A stretch of 64,000 nt of DNA, from positions 5,238,501 to 5,302,500 of the forward strand of contig NC_009445.1 in assembly GCF_000026145.1 (NCBI RefSeq). The letters are read 5' to 3'. The translations under genes and the position numbers were made by a program. Numbering within the stretch: position 1 is the first letter of the stretch; the number at the start of each line of letters is the position of its first letter. Positions 24,382 through 32,764 of the stretch are shown here, piece after piece. The notes below the pieces were generated by a model. That model had not been told where the DNA came from. It did no database searches and saw nothing but the letters and a program-made list of their open reading frames with translations. The stretch comes from Bradyrhizobium sp. ORS 278 (GTDB taxonomy: Bacteria > Pseudomonadota > Alphaproteobacteria > Rhizobiales > Xanthobacteraceae).

Positions 24382-25768
24382 GACTATGATGCTGCTTTTT
24401 GACAGGCGATGAGGTGCAATCCTTGCAGAAGGTTGTTGGTGAACGCGTACCAGCTCACGACGGCGCGAACCTTGTCGATGCCGCGTACCGTCACTTGCCG
24501 GAGGTCCCAGTTGCGCCAGCGGGCGTGGATGCATTCGCACAGCGAGCGGAGCTGATACTGAGCCTTGCCGGCTTCGCTCGCCATGCGCGCTCGCCAGGCC
24601 GCCACACCAGGGCCATCGGTATCTCGGGGCAGATAAGGATCAACACCGCTTTTTTGCGAGCGCGGCGGACAGTAGATCTCGATGTTCTGGCCATGCGCCC
24701 ATTCGATGTCGTCGCCACGGCAGTATCCGCCATCGACGAGGTAGCGCCTGGGCAGGCGTTGCAGCTTGTCGCGCAGCCGCTCCAGCATCGGTCGCATCAG
24801 GCCGCCGTCTGATCCGTTGTTGTCGATGTCGATTGCGACCACGATCATCGCAGCTGCAGCGCTGACGACCTGCACGTTGTAGGCGGGACGGAAGCCGGCA
24901 TCGGCCATCTTCATCCGCCGCGCCTGCGGATCGGTGGTGGAGGCCCGAGGCTCCTTCGGCTTCTTGCCGTTACCGCCTTTTTCCTCGAGCTTCTGGCGCT
25001 TGCGCTTGATCTCCTCCAGCGCCGCCTGCGCCGCTTCGACCTTCTGTTTATGCTCGCGTGCGGCGCGCTCACGCGCCGCGCGGATGCGCCGGTTGCTGGC
25101 TTCTGGATCTGCATCGACTTCCCGCTTGAGCTCTTCCACCACCTCCGTTGCTTCCGCCAGCTTCTGCTGCAGCCTCGCTTCGCGCCGGAACGAGCTGGCC
25201 CCCGCATTGGCGCGGATCCGCACCCCGTCCTGTGCCAGCGTATCGAGATCGACCAGCCCGGCCTCGCTCAACGCCGCCAGATGTTCGCTCATCAGGCGGT
25301 CGAGCACATCGGCACAGCCGACGCGGAAGTCCGATAGCGTGTGATAGTTCAGCGATACCCCGCCACACAGCCAGCGATAGGCATCATGGCTCTCGCACAG
25401 GCGATCCAGCGCCCGAGCACTGCCGACGCCGTCGCTGGTGGCATAGAGCCAGAGCGCCAGCAAAAGGCGTGGCGACGGTGCCGGATGACCAGGCCTGTTC
25501 TCCCGCGCCTTCACTCGGTCTTCCAACTCGCTCAGGTCGAGCGTCTCGACATAGGTCCAGATCATCCGCGCCGGATGATCCTGCCCGATCAGGCTGTCGA
25601 TATCGACCGCGCGCAGCTCGACCTGGTTGCGCTCCGGAACCCGCAGACGAGGCGCACCCTTCGGAAGCTCCCGCGCTTTGGGACCCGACTGCTCCGGCAA
25701 TCCATCGAAAAGCTCGTCCTTAGCCATCATGACCTCCAGCAAACCGCTCCGCTCAGAGAATCATAGTC
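24382..25768 (-). mobile_element. IS1182-like insertion sequence
   Basis: The element is bounded by an imperfect inverted repeat: GACTATGATGCT at 24382-24393 and its partner GACTATGATTCT on the other strand (25757-25768), 11 of 12 matching. The single transposase gene fills it, and its TAG stop lies inside the left repeat. No target-site duplication is obvious (GGC|GACT... and AGTC|AGC). The exact ends are tentative because the repeats are short. Confidence 0.6.
24384..25742 (-). CDS. IS1182-family transposase
   Basis: The 452-residue product fits the IS1182 transposases: an N-terminal domain with PLRVPERNQVELRAV-like and PAPSPRLLLALWLYATSDGVGSARALDRLCE, a long charged helix (about 185-265) and a DDE-type core with DAGFRPAYNVQVVSA, VDGGYCRGDDIEWA and the final CECIHARWRNWDLRQVTVRG. 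The start could be the TTG at 25742 or ATG codons at residues 5 and 6; the ATGATGGC pair at 25730 and 25727 with GGAGGT upstream is best. The frame is intact, so it may be functional. No second copy is seen in this window. Confidence 0.88.
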   Translation of the reverse strand: MLEVMMAKDELFDGLPEQSGPKARELPKGAPRLRVPERNQVELRAVDIDSLIGQDHPARMIWTYVETLDLSELEDRVKARENRPGHPAPSPRLLLALWLYATSDGVGSARALDRLCESHDAYRWLCGGVSLNYHTLSDFRVGCADVLDRLMSEHLAALSEAGLVDLDTLAQDGVRIRANAGASSFRREARLQQKLAEATEVVEELKREVDADPEASNRRIRAARERAAREHKQKVEAAQAALEEIKRKRQKLEEKGGNGKKPKEPRASTTDPQARRMKMADAGFRPAYNVQVVSAAAAMIVVAIDIDNNGSDGGLMRPMLERLRDKLQRLPRRYLVDGGYCRGDDIEWAHGQNIEIYCPPRSQKSGVDPYLPRDTDGPGVAAWRARMASEAGKAQYQLRSLCECIHARWRNWDLRQVTVRGIDKVRAVVSWYAFTNNLLQGLHLIACQKAAS

Positions 25769-25800
25769 AGCGAGAATAGGCATCGAAAGATTCACAGCCT

Positions 25801-25945
25801 CGTAGGGTGGGCAAAGGCGCGCCCAGATGTACTTTTTTAGTCCATGCTGCCTAATCGCGCCGTGCCCACCGTCTTGGGCGGATGGTGAAGCAGTGGGCAC
25901 GCCATCGCGCGGCTTGCGCCGCACGATGTCTTTGCCCACCCTACG
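25801..25945. repeat. Nested palindromic intergenic element (REP/MITE-like)
   Basis: Outer arms CGTAGGGTGGGCAAAG (25801-25816) and CTTTGCCCACCCTACG (25930-25945) are a perfect 16-bp inverted repeat. Inside, CGTGCCCAC (25861-25869) pairs with GTGGGCACG (25893-25901). The sequence resembles dispersed intergenic repeats commonly seen in Bradyrhizobium genomes (from memory). It encodes no protein. Confidence 0.75.
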
Positions 25946-26021
25946 GACTTCGACTGAGCAAGCTCATTTACGCGATTTTGCTGAAGCAGCTAACTGCTTT
26001 TCACATCAACCGTCGCTCCGG

Positions 26022-26609
26022 TCACGGCCACTCCGCAACAAACCCCTTCGCCTTGTAGCTCTCGATCTTGTCCCATTCGTGCAGCACTCGGCGGCGATAC
26101 TCCGGATGGATGTGCCACAAATGCCTTGGCACCCCAAACCCGTCGACCGTCAGCAGCATCTTCTCGACCTCGGGCCAGTGCCGCTGCACCGTCATGGCGT
26201 AGCGCCGCGCGGTCCAGCTGTTGCCGAGACAAATGAGACTCCGGACATTGGCGAGACCGAGCGCTGCGTCGATCACTGGCAGCGCGAACAGGACGTTCTC
26301 GCCGGTGTTCATGGCGCGATGCTCCTCGAGGATCCGCTCGGCCGGAATGCCGCGCCTGACCATCGCGGCCTTGATCAGCGCGCACTCCGACAAGACAGCC
26401 CCTGGCGTGACGCCGCCGCTGACGATGGCATGGCGGAAATAACCCTGCTGCCATAACCCAGCCGCGGTCTCGGCGCGCAGTTCCTCATCGACACGCGTGC
26501 CGAACACGAACAGGAGATCGGCCCGCCGCAGCGGCGTGTCGGCGAAATGCCGCGCGTTGATCGCGGCGATCTCGTCGGCATCGGGCAGACGGTTCGCGCA
26601 GTCCGGCAT
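26022..26609 (-). CDS. YdcF/DUF218-like protein
   Basis: The 195-residue product resembles the YdcF branch of DUF218: ADLLFVFGTRVDEELRAETAAGLW, HAIVSGGVTPGAVLSECALIKAAMVRRGIPAERILEEHRAMNTGENV in blocks, and LICLGNSWTARRYAMTVQRHWP. These match the GxR, SGG, SEA/SEC, E-x-x-S/A-x-N-T-x-EN and R-x-x-M pattern. YdcF binds S-adenosylmethionine in vitro; the cellular role is unknown. No membrane segment is seen, so it is the soluble form. The ATG at 26609 follows GGAG at 7 bases. An isolated minus-strand gene after the intergenic repeat. Confidence 0.78.
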   Translation of the reverse strand: MPDCANRLPDADEIAAINARHFADTPLRRADLLFVFGTRVDEELRAETAAGLWQQGYFRHAIVSGGVTPGAVLSECALIKAAMVRRGIPAERILEEHRAMNTGENVLFALPVIDAALGLANVRSLICLGNSWTARRYAMTVQRHWPEVEKMLLTVDGFGVPRHLWHIHPEYRRRVLHEWDKIESYKAKGFVAEWP

Positions 26610-26697
26610 CAGATTTCTCCGAGAGCGGCAGCCTATCGTGGCATCACCAGAACCTGCCGCGCGGTCACTTTCGATCACCGATCATGTCGCCGCGTGA

Positions 26698-27288
26698 TCA
26701 CGGCAGCAGCACGACCGGGATCTCCGCGAACGTATAGCTGCGCGGCTGGTTGCGGGTGATGAAGCCGCCGACATACCAGGCGAACATCGCGGCGAAGCCG
26801 ACCAGGAACAGCGCGCCGGTCCACTCGCGGATGAGCAGCGCCCGGACCAGAAGTCCGGCCATCGCCACGGCGAACAACGCGATCGCGGCGAGCGCCGCGC
26901 CATAGGTGAAGCGTCCCAGTCCGGCAGTCAGCCGCGCCGTGCTGCCGCTGGCGGCGAGCCGCGCGTGCAGGCCAATCACGAAGGCCCGATAGGCCTCGCT
27001 CTGCGGCGCCATCAGGGTCGCGGTCTGCCAGGAGGTCGAGACGACGCTGAGGCGGCGGCCGTCGCGATGGGTGATGTCGGCGCGGAAGCGCTTCGCCTGC
27101 ATCGACACCGGCCGGAACGACAGCCCGACCGCGGCGATGTCGGCGTAAGACCAGAAGCCCGCACGGCCGGCGAACCGCCACGACAGGCCCTGCTCCGTCA
27201 GCTCGAACTGTTGCGCGGCCCCGATCAGCGACGCCTTGTAGGCGTAGCGGATGACGTGGTCGTCGGCTGTGGTGGCGTCGTCGGAAAT
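26698..27288 (-). CDS. Small membrane protein with an apparent ATT start
   Basis: Coding-like sequence runs from the TAA at 27319-27321 side down to 26698, but no ATG, GTG or TTG occurs in frame before the GTG at 27108. The upstream part reads DDHVIRYAYKASLIGAAQ, FELTEQGLSWRF, GFWSYADIAAVGLSFRP, a coherent PH-like beta pattern that continues into VSMQAKRFRADI. The first plausible start is an ATT at 27286-27288, with AGGA about 9 bases upstream; a mutated ATG or sequence error is also possible. The 196-residue product has two membrane segments in its C-terminal half (about GAALAAIALFAVAMAGLLV and ALFLVGFAAMFAWYVG). The family is not recognised. Divergent from the next gene. Confidence 0.6.
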   Translation of the reverse strand: MSDDATTADDHVIRYAYKASLIGAAQQFELTEQGLSWRFAGRAGFWSYADIAAVGLSFRPVSMQAKRFRADITHRDGRRLSVVSTSWQTATLMAPQSEAYRAFVIGLHARLAASGSTARLTAGLGRFTYGAALAAIALFAVAMAGLLVRALLIREWTGALFLVGFAAMFAWYVGGFITRNQPRSYTFAEIPVVLLP

Positions 27289-27336
27289 GGCGCGGTCCTG
27301 TTGCGTGGTCCGCGCGCCTTATCCTACAAACGGGGC

Positions 27337-27768
27337 ATGAGCGAAACGATCCATTTTCCCCGCCACCTGATCCTGGCCGGCGCGATGGCCGCCGGCATCC
27401 TGCTGGCGCTCGCCGTGCACATGCTCGGCGCCCGCTATGGGCTCGATCTCGGCGGCCTGTGGCAGAGCGACGGCGCGTTCATGCCGGCCGGCTCGGCGAT
27501 CGCCTGGTGGCTGATCGCGACCGTCGGCTTCTCCTCCGGCTATTTCATCGCCAACATCATGCACAGCGCGGTCTCCGGCGAGATTCCGCAGCGCGCCCGC
27601 AACTTCCTGGTCGTGGTCGGCGTGCTGATGCTCGCCGGCATCGGCCAGGCGATCTCGGGCCCCAGCCCAGTGCCGTCGGCGGCCGGCGTGCTGGCGGGCC
27701 TCGCCGCGCTCTGCCTCGGCGCCCTCATGGCGTTCTGCGGCGCCAATTTCGCGCTGAGAAAGAGCTGA
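27337..27768 (+). CDS. Small integral membrane protein, unknown
   Basis: The 143-residue product has four hydrophobic helices at about 10-30, 52-75, 87-105 and 115-137 and few charged residues. No family is recognised. The ATG at 27337 lies 49 bp from the start of the divergent membrane-protein gene, so they may share a regulatory region. A bidirectional terminator follows (27785-27817). Confidence 0.65.
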   Translation: MSETIHFPRHLILAGAMAAGILLALAVHMLGARYGLDLGGLWQSDGAFMPAGSAIAWWLIATVGFSSGYFIANIMHSAVSGEIPQRARNFLVVVGVLMLAGIGQAISGPSPVPSAAGVLAGLAALCLGALMAFCGANFALRKS

Positions 27769-27784
27769 GCGCGTTGCTGGCATG

Positions 27785-27817
27785 AAAACGCCGCGCGGCA
27801 GACCCACGCGGCGTTTT
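27785..27817. terminator. Bidirectional terminator between convergent genes
   Basis: The stem AAAACGCCGCG/CGCGGCGTTTT is 11 bp with an 11-base loop. It reads as a hairpin followed by U-rich tails in both directions and separates the stops at 27768 and 27840. Confidence 0.85.
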
Positions 27818-27839
27818 GTCTCAGGCGAGACCAGTGCGG

Positions 27840-28346
27840 TCAGCTCGCGGCGCGCAGGTTGACGCTGGTTTCGGCGAGCTTGGTCAGCTTCATGTCGGTC
27901 GCCTTCTCCTCGTCGAGCGTCTTCTGCAGCAGAGCGGCGCAGTCGCTGCGGCCGAGCTGCTTGGCCCACGCGATCAGGCTGCCATAGCGGGTGATCTCGT
28001 AGTGCTCGGCGGCTTGGCCGGCATTGATCAGCGCCGCATCGAGCACGGTCTTGTCGGCCACCTCGCCGGCGACCTCCTCGGCCTCCTCGATGATGCCGTC
28101 GATCGCCGGGCAGTCGACTGCCTTGGGCGCGATGCCCTGCATCTCGAACACCTGCTCGAGCCGCTTCACATGCGTGCGGGTTTCCTCGAGATGGGTCAGA
28201 AAACCCTGCTTCAGCTGCTGATCGGTCGCCTTGTCGGCCATCTTGGGCAGCGCCTTGATGAGCTGGTTCTCGGCGTAATAGATGTCCTGCAGCTGGTGCA
28301 CGAACAGGTCATTCATCGTCTTGATGTCTTTGGTGAACAGTCCCAT
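27840..28346 (-). CDS. YciE-like ferritin-fold protein (DUF892)
   Basis: The 168-residue helical product matches DUF892: FVHQLQDIYYAENQLIKALPKM, GFLTHLEETRTHVKRLEQVF and DAALINAGQAAEHYEITRYGSLIAWA. Conserved Glu and His (Glu in YYAEN, E-x-x-x-H in EETRTHV, E-H-Y-E) form a ferritin-like di-iron site. Relatives in enterics are stress-induced. The ATG at 28346 follows GGAAGG. It stands alone with a long 394-bp upstream gap and shares a terminator with the convergent membrane gene. Confidence 0.88.
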   Translation of the reverse strand: MGLFTKDIKTMNDLFVHQLQDIYYAENQLIKALPKMADKATDQQLKQGFLTHLEETRTHVKRLEQVFEMQGIAPKAVDCPAIDGIIEEAEEVAGEVADKTVLDAALINAGQAAEHYEITRYGSLIAWAKQLGRSDCAALLQKTLDEEKATDMKLTKLAETSVNLRAAS

Positions 28347-28740
28347 GTGTCACACGTCCTTCCGGGGTTCGGAACATGGCGGGCCCCTCCCCGACCGCGT
28401 GCATGTCCATCGACGTCTTGCCTTGGGCTAACCGGCGGTCCGACCGGTTGTTCCGGAGCCGCGCCGCGAGCGCCGATCGGAACCCGGGCTGCGAGGGCAC
28501 GTTCGTGATCGAACCGCGGGCGTAAGCTTTGGGACGAAACTGAGGCGGGACGCGGCGGTCCCAGCCATGTGACTGGAGTGTGACAGACCCGCACAGCGAA
28601 CGCCGAGCTGCGTTGAGTCAAGGACTGCACAAGGCGCATGTTTTAGCTTAAGGAACAGGCTGTCACGGATTGCCCGCCCTCTTCGATCAGATGGTTTCGC
28701 CCTTTTTCCAAGATTTACTGCCGCCCCGCCGGGAGGATGA
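28347..28740. other. Intergenic region upstream of yciE-like gene
   Basis: Divergent promoters for the yciE-like gene and the YbhN-like gene should lie here. No clear sigma box, repeat or small gene could be assigned by eye. Confidence 0.3.
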
Positions 28741-29832
28741 ATGCAGCGCCTGCTGACCGCGCTCTCGCGTGGCTTCAAGAAATGGATCGGCTGGAAGCGG
28801 CTGGGGATTGCAGCAAGCCTTGCGATCATCGCCTTCGCGATCACCACGCTCGTCCGCACGCTGAAGGGCGTCGACGGCGGCGTGATCCTCTCCACGCTGA
28901 CCGAGATCCCCCCCGGTCACATCGCGCTCGCGGCGTTGTGTGTGGTCGGCGCGTTCTGCACGCTGACCTTCTATGATTATTTTGCACTGCGAACGATCGG
29001 CAAGAAGCATGTGCCTTATCGCATTGCAGCGATGAGCGCCTTCACCAGCTATTCGATCGGCCACAACATCGGCGCCACGGTGTTCACCGGCGGCGCGATC
29101 CGCTTCCGGATCTATTCGGACTACGGCCTGTCGGCGATCGACGTCGCCAAGATCTGCTTCCTGTCCGGACTGACCTTCTGGCTGGGCAACCTCTTCGTGC
29201 TGGGTATCGGCATGACGTTGCACCCCGCCGCCGCCTCGACCATGGACCAATTGCCGCCGGCCGTGAACCAGCTGATCGCGATCGGCATCCTCGGGGCGAT
29301 CTTCGCCTATCTGGGCTGGTTGTATGCCGGCAAGAACCGCCGCCAGCTCGGCCAGAACGGCTGGAAGGTGGTGCTCCCCTCCGCGCAACTGACGCTGGTG
29401 CAGATCCTGATCGGCGTCGTCGATCTCGGCTTCTGCGCGCTGGCGATGTATCTGCTGGTGCCGTCGAACCCGCCGATCGACTTTCTGTCGCTCTCGGTGG
29501 TGTTCATCCTGGCCACCCTGCTCGGCTTCGCCAGTCACGCGCCGGGCAGCCTCGGCGTGTTCGACGCCGCGATGCTGGTGGCGCTGCCGCAGTTCGGCCG
29601 CGAGCAGCTGGTGGCCACCCTGCTGGTGTTCCGCGTGCTGTATTTCGTGATCCCGTTCGCCATCGCGATCTCGATCATGGGCGTCCGGGAACTCTGGCTC
29701 AACGTCGTCAAGCCATGGCAGGAGCGGCGGCGGCTGCAGACGGCCGTCTCCGACGAGATCGCCGCCAAGCGTGCGGCGGCGACGGCGCGTGCCGCCGTCC
29801 CGCAGCGGATCAAGCGCCACTCGCAGGGTTGA
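28741..29832 (+). CDS. YbhN/MprF-N-type flippase-like membrane protein
   Basis: The 363-residue product has eight or nine hydrophobic segments and the conserved pattern of the UPF0104 / lysylphosphatidylglycerol-synthase transmembrane family: ISAFTSYSIGHNIGATVFTGGAIRFRIY (about 97-125), CFLSGLTFWLGNLFVLG, VFILATLLGFASHAPGSLGVFDAAML. It lacks the C-terminal aminoacyltransferase of full MprF, so it is more likely a lipid-translocating or related membrane protein than a synthase. The ATG at 28741 follows GGGAGGATGA. The C-terminal tail is charged (WQERRRLQTAV). The substrate is unknown. Confidence 0.83.
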   Translation: MQRLLTALSRGFKKWIGWKRLGIAASLAIIAFAITTLVRTLKGVDGGVILSTLTEIPPGHIALAALCVVGAFCTLTFYDYFALRTIGKKHVPYRIAAMSAFTSYSIGHNIGATVFTGGAIRFRIYSDYGLSAIDVAKICFLSGLTFWLGNLFVLGIGMTLHPAAASTMDQLPPAVNQLIAIGILGAIFAYLGWLYAGKNRRQLGQNGWKVVLPSAQLTLVQILIGVVDLGFCALAMYLLVPSNPPIDFLSLSVVFILATLLGFASHAPGSLGVFDAAMLVALPQFGREQLVATLLVFRVLYFVIPFAIAISIMGVRELWLNVVKPWQERRRLQTAVSDEIAAKRAAATARAAVPQRIKRHSQG

Positions 29833-29940
29833 CTTGACGCTTTGAGCGAGAGCTGACAGCGGTGCGGTTGACCTGACCAGCCGCTCTCTTACTTCCGCCC
29901 CATCGCTCAATTGAATGCCTGGCGTATGAATCCTTGGCGT

Positions 29941-31890
29941 ATGACCCGTATGTCTCTTCGTCCGATGCTTGCCGCCTGCGTGCTGGCCGGCCTGCTCTCC
30001 ACGTTCGCGGCGCGTCCGGCTGCCGCCCAGTTCGGCACAGCCCCGCAGCTCCAGATCAGCTGGGAGGTTCGTAACCGCTTCCGGCTGTTTCGTGAGGAGC
30101 GCGACTTCCTCCTGCACGTCGAGAGCACCCGCGACCGCTCGATCCTGTCGGCCGAGCAGGCGCTGGCCGTGCAGAGCGACGGACGCGGCTGGGCCCGCAA
30201 CATCGTCAACCGCCTGTGCATCGACCTCGCCGGCCGGGTCAACGAGCCCTGCACGCGCGACAACGTCAAGGAAAGCTATCTGACGCCGATCGACCATCCG
30301 GTCACGGTGCGCCTGACCGGACCGGTGCCGGTCGGCGCCACCTGCGCCTGGTCGTTCGACGACGGCGACGGGCCGCAGACCTCGACCTTCGACTGCGCCG
30401 AACCGGTGAACCTGCGGGTGCGCTATGGCCGCCAGACCGTCGCCACCGTCGATGTCACGAGCCCCGACGGCACGCGGCAGGTCTCGACCGGCATTCAGGT
30501 CCGCGACGTGCTGATTGCCGGCCTCGGCGACAGCATCGCCTCCGGCGAAGGCAATCCGGACCGGCCGGTCGCGCTCGCCGATGACGGCTTCTGCTTCCGC
30601 TCCTATCTCGGCGGGCCGAGCGGCCAGTATTATCGGCCGAGCCGCGCCGGCTTCAAAGGCGGCCGGGCTTGCGAAGCCCCGGACACGCTGCAGAACTGGC
30701 AGAAGCAGAGCGCCGTCTGGTTGAACGCCGCCTGTCACCGCTCGCTGTACAGCTATCAGACCCGCACGGCGCTGGCGCTCGCCGTGCGCTATCCGCATGT
30801 CGCGGTGACCTATCTGCCGCTCGCCTGCACCGGCGCGACCATCGCCGACGGCCTGTTCGGCAGCCAGCGCGCCCGCGAATGCACGCCGGGCCGATCGCTT
30901 GCGACCTGTGCCGGCGGCGTCAACGGCCAGCTCGGCGAATTGCGCGAGGCGCTGACCGCCGCCCAGCGCCGCCAGCCGGATCGCCGGCTCGATCTGGTGC
31001 TGCTGTCGATCGGCGCCAATGACATCAACTTCTCCGGTCTCGTCGCCGACGTCATCGTCGACACGCCGACCGAGCGCACGCTGTTCAAGCGCTCCGGCGT
31101 GATCGGCTCGGTCGACGAGTCGCGCGGCGAGCTCGCGCGCGACCTGCCGCGTGGCTTCGCCAAGCTGCGCGATGCGCTGAGGCCGCTGGTCGGCGATCTC
31201 TCGCGCGTGATCTACACGTCCTACGGCAACCCGGCGCTGAGCGGCCCCGGCACGCCCTGCCCTGGCGGTCCGGCCGGATTCGAGGTGCATCCCGCCTTCA
31301 ATGCCAATCCACAGCGGCTCGCCAATGTCGCGGGCTTCGTCGAGAATGAATTCCTGCCTGCCCTGCGCGGGCTCGCGCAATGCACCGCCGGCGTGCTGTG
31401 CCGTGATCCGCGCAGCGAACGAATGACCTTCGTCGACGCGCATCAGCCGGCGTTCGCGCAGCACGGCTTCTGCGCGCGCTCGCCGCAGGATCCGCCGTTC
31501 GACCGCGAATGCTTCGCCTCCAATGGCGAGAGCTTCGATTCCAACATCGTCTCCGCCGCCAACCAGCCGCTGCTGTGCGGCCGCGGCGCCAGCGAATACC
31601 GTCCCTATCTGCCGCGCGCGCGCTGGATCCGCGACGCCAATGACAGCTACTTCTCGGCGATGACCTATCCACAGGGCCTGCCGGCCGCGATGCAGCCCGC
31701 CGACATCCACGATGCGAGCTGGGGCGTGCTGTCCGCGGTGTATGGCGGCGCGGTGCATCCGACGGCGGAAGGCCATGCGGCGATGGCCGACGCGGCGTTC
31801 CCCGCCGCCGCCGAGGTGCTCAACCTCGATGCCGCCGAACCCAGCATCGCAAGCCAACCGCTGCCGCCGAGCGGCGGCGCGCAGCAATAG
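29941..31890 (+). CDS. Secreted SGNH-hydrolase-like protein
   Basis: The 649-residue product has a signal peptide (MTRMSLRPMLAACVLAGLL, cut near AAAQ) and three SGNH/GDSL marks in order: IAGLGDSIASGEGNP (near residue 194, nucleophile Ser), LLSIGANDINFSG (near 356) and GGAVHPTAEGHAAMADA (near 604, His). Between them lie many Cys that may pair in the periplasm. The N-terminal 160 residues look like a beta-sandwich (TPIDHPVTVRLTGPVPV, then DFGDGDG-like FDDGDGPQT). Likely an esterase or lipase/acetylxylan-type hydrolase; the substrate is unknown. The start is uncertain: a TGGCGTATGA tandem gives ATGs at 29926, 29941 and 29950, none with a good ribosome binding site. Confidence 0.78.
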   Translation: MTRMSLRPMLAACVLAGLLSTFAARPAAAQFGTAPQLQISWEVRNRFRLFREERDFLLHVESTRDRSILSAEQALAVQSDGRGWARNIVNRLCIDLAGRVNEPCTRDNVKESYLTPIDHPVTVRLTGPVPVGATCAWSFDDGDGPQTSTFDCAEPVNLRVRYGRQTVATVDVTSPDGTRQVSTGIQVRDVLIAGLGDSIASGEGNPDRPVALADDGFCFRSYLGGPSGQYYRPSRAGFKGGRACEAPDTLQNWQKQSAVWLNAACHRSLYSYQTRTALALAVRYPHVAVTYLPLACTGATIADGLFGSQRARECTPGRSLATCAGGVNGQLGELREALTAAQRRQPDRRLDLVLLSIGANDINFSGLVADVIVDTPTERTLFKRSGVIGSVDESRGELARDLPRGFAKLRDALRPLVGDLSRVIYTSYGNPALSGPGTPCPGGPAGFEVHPAFNANPQRLANVAGFVENEFLPALRGLAQCTAGVLCRDPRSERMTFVDAHQPAFAQHGFCARSPQDPPFDRECFASNGESFDSNIVSAANQPLLCGRGASEYRPYLPRARWIRDANDSYFSAMTYPQGLPAAMQPADIHDASWGVLSAVYGGAVHPTAEGHAAMADAAFPAAAEVLNLDAAEPSIASQPLPPSGGAQQ

Positions 31891-31956
31891 CTGCCGTCGT
31901 CGCCCCCCGGCGCTGTGGCATTGGCGATCGGGCTTTGCGCCGTCACTCGCCACGTC

Positions 31957-32042
31957 GTCATGGCCGGGCTTGTCCCGGCCATCCACGTCGGTCGGCATGC
32001 TGAGAACGACGTGGATGCCCGGAACAAGCCCGGGCATGACGG
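31957..32042. repeat. Inverted-repeat intergenic element, full copy
   Basis: Two 34-bp arms, CGTCATGGCCGGGCTTGTCC... at 31957-31990 and its near-perfect reverse complement at 32009-32042, flank an 18-bp spacer. A half copy occurs at 42473-42514. Such palindromes are frequent between genes in Bradyrhizobium (from memory). They may act as transcript terminators or gyrase sites; this is not known here. Confidence 0.75.
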
Positions 32043-32275
32043 AGTAACTAATCGGCGCAGTCGTTCGTCGCGATAGCTCAGCGTCTCCATATCGCGATAG
32101 CGCTGCGCCGCCTGGACCGAGTCGCACGTCGGTCAGCCGACGACGTCAACGAGGAGGCTGCGAGCGTAGCGCGACGTGGTCGCAGAACACGAAATTCTTC
32201 AGCGGCGTCAGGCCGATCGCTCCGTCCAGCCCTGCCGAGCGAAATTTTCAGTTTCTTTTTTACAGAAATCATGCT
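32043..32275. other. Intergenic region with no clear gene
   Basis: Short open frames on both strands exist but none has a recognisable product. The sequence CTGAAGAATTTCGTGTTCTGCGA on the minus strand reads LKNFVFCD and may be a decayed gene end. Nothing else is supported. Confidence 0.25.
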
Positions 32276-32670
32276 CTCATGACGCATCCCGTGCTCATGA
32301 GAGGGGCGGTTCGCGGTCGTCACGAGCGTGGAGCGCGGGTTGCGGTGGGCGCCACCGGTCGCAGCGTGAATGATCATGCCGACGAACGAACGGCGGCGCA
32401 CGGTGAAGTCGTATGGTCCTGGCATCCCGACGCTGGTGCCAAGCGGGTGGTGATGATCCATCCGTGACGGGGGCAAGACAGCCCGGTCCCCGGGGAGAGT
32501 ACGTATGATCCGTCAAGCTATCGCGCAGGGAATGCCGGTTGACCGGCTGAACCTGTGGTGACTGCCGCCTGCTTATCTTGTTGCAGGCGGGCCATGGGTG
32601 AGGCCCTCACCCGGCATTCCCTGCGCCCTCTTGCTCGAAGAGGGTCGCTCTCACATGACAAAACTCGGAC
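32276..32670 (+). repeat. Long dispersed repeat, copy A
   Basis: This approximately 395-bp block matches the reverse complement of 60271-60675 in the same order, with small insertions and many substitutions. The best conserved core (about 32523-32640) is itself an inverted repeat: GCAGGGAATGCCGG at one end and CCGGCATTCCCTGC at the other, with a GCCTGC/GCAGGC hairpin inside. Open frames in it differ between copies, so it is probably non-coding or structural. Confidence 0.7.
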
Positions 32671-32764
32671 GCCATGCGCCGCGAGATCGCGACACCATGT
32701 CATGCGGCAGAACGTTACGACGCGAAAAGACTGCGCGTGAGACGCTCGTCACGCGCGTGGCCAA

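Noticed and set aside
24238..24540. A 100-codon minus-strand frame at the IS edge
   Set aside because: Most of it is the transposase shadow; only the last 45 codons outside the IS might be a remnant, reported as such.
28687..32127. A 1146-codon minus-strand frame opposite the YbhN-like and SGNH genes
   Set aside because: It spans two well-supported sense genes and their gap; composition is Arg/Gly/Gln-rich and no family fits.
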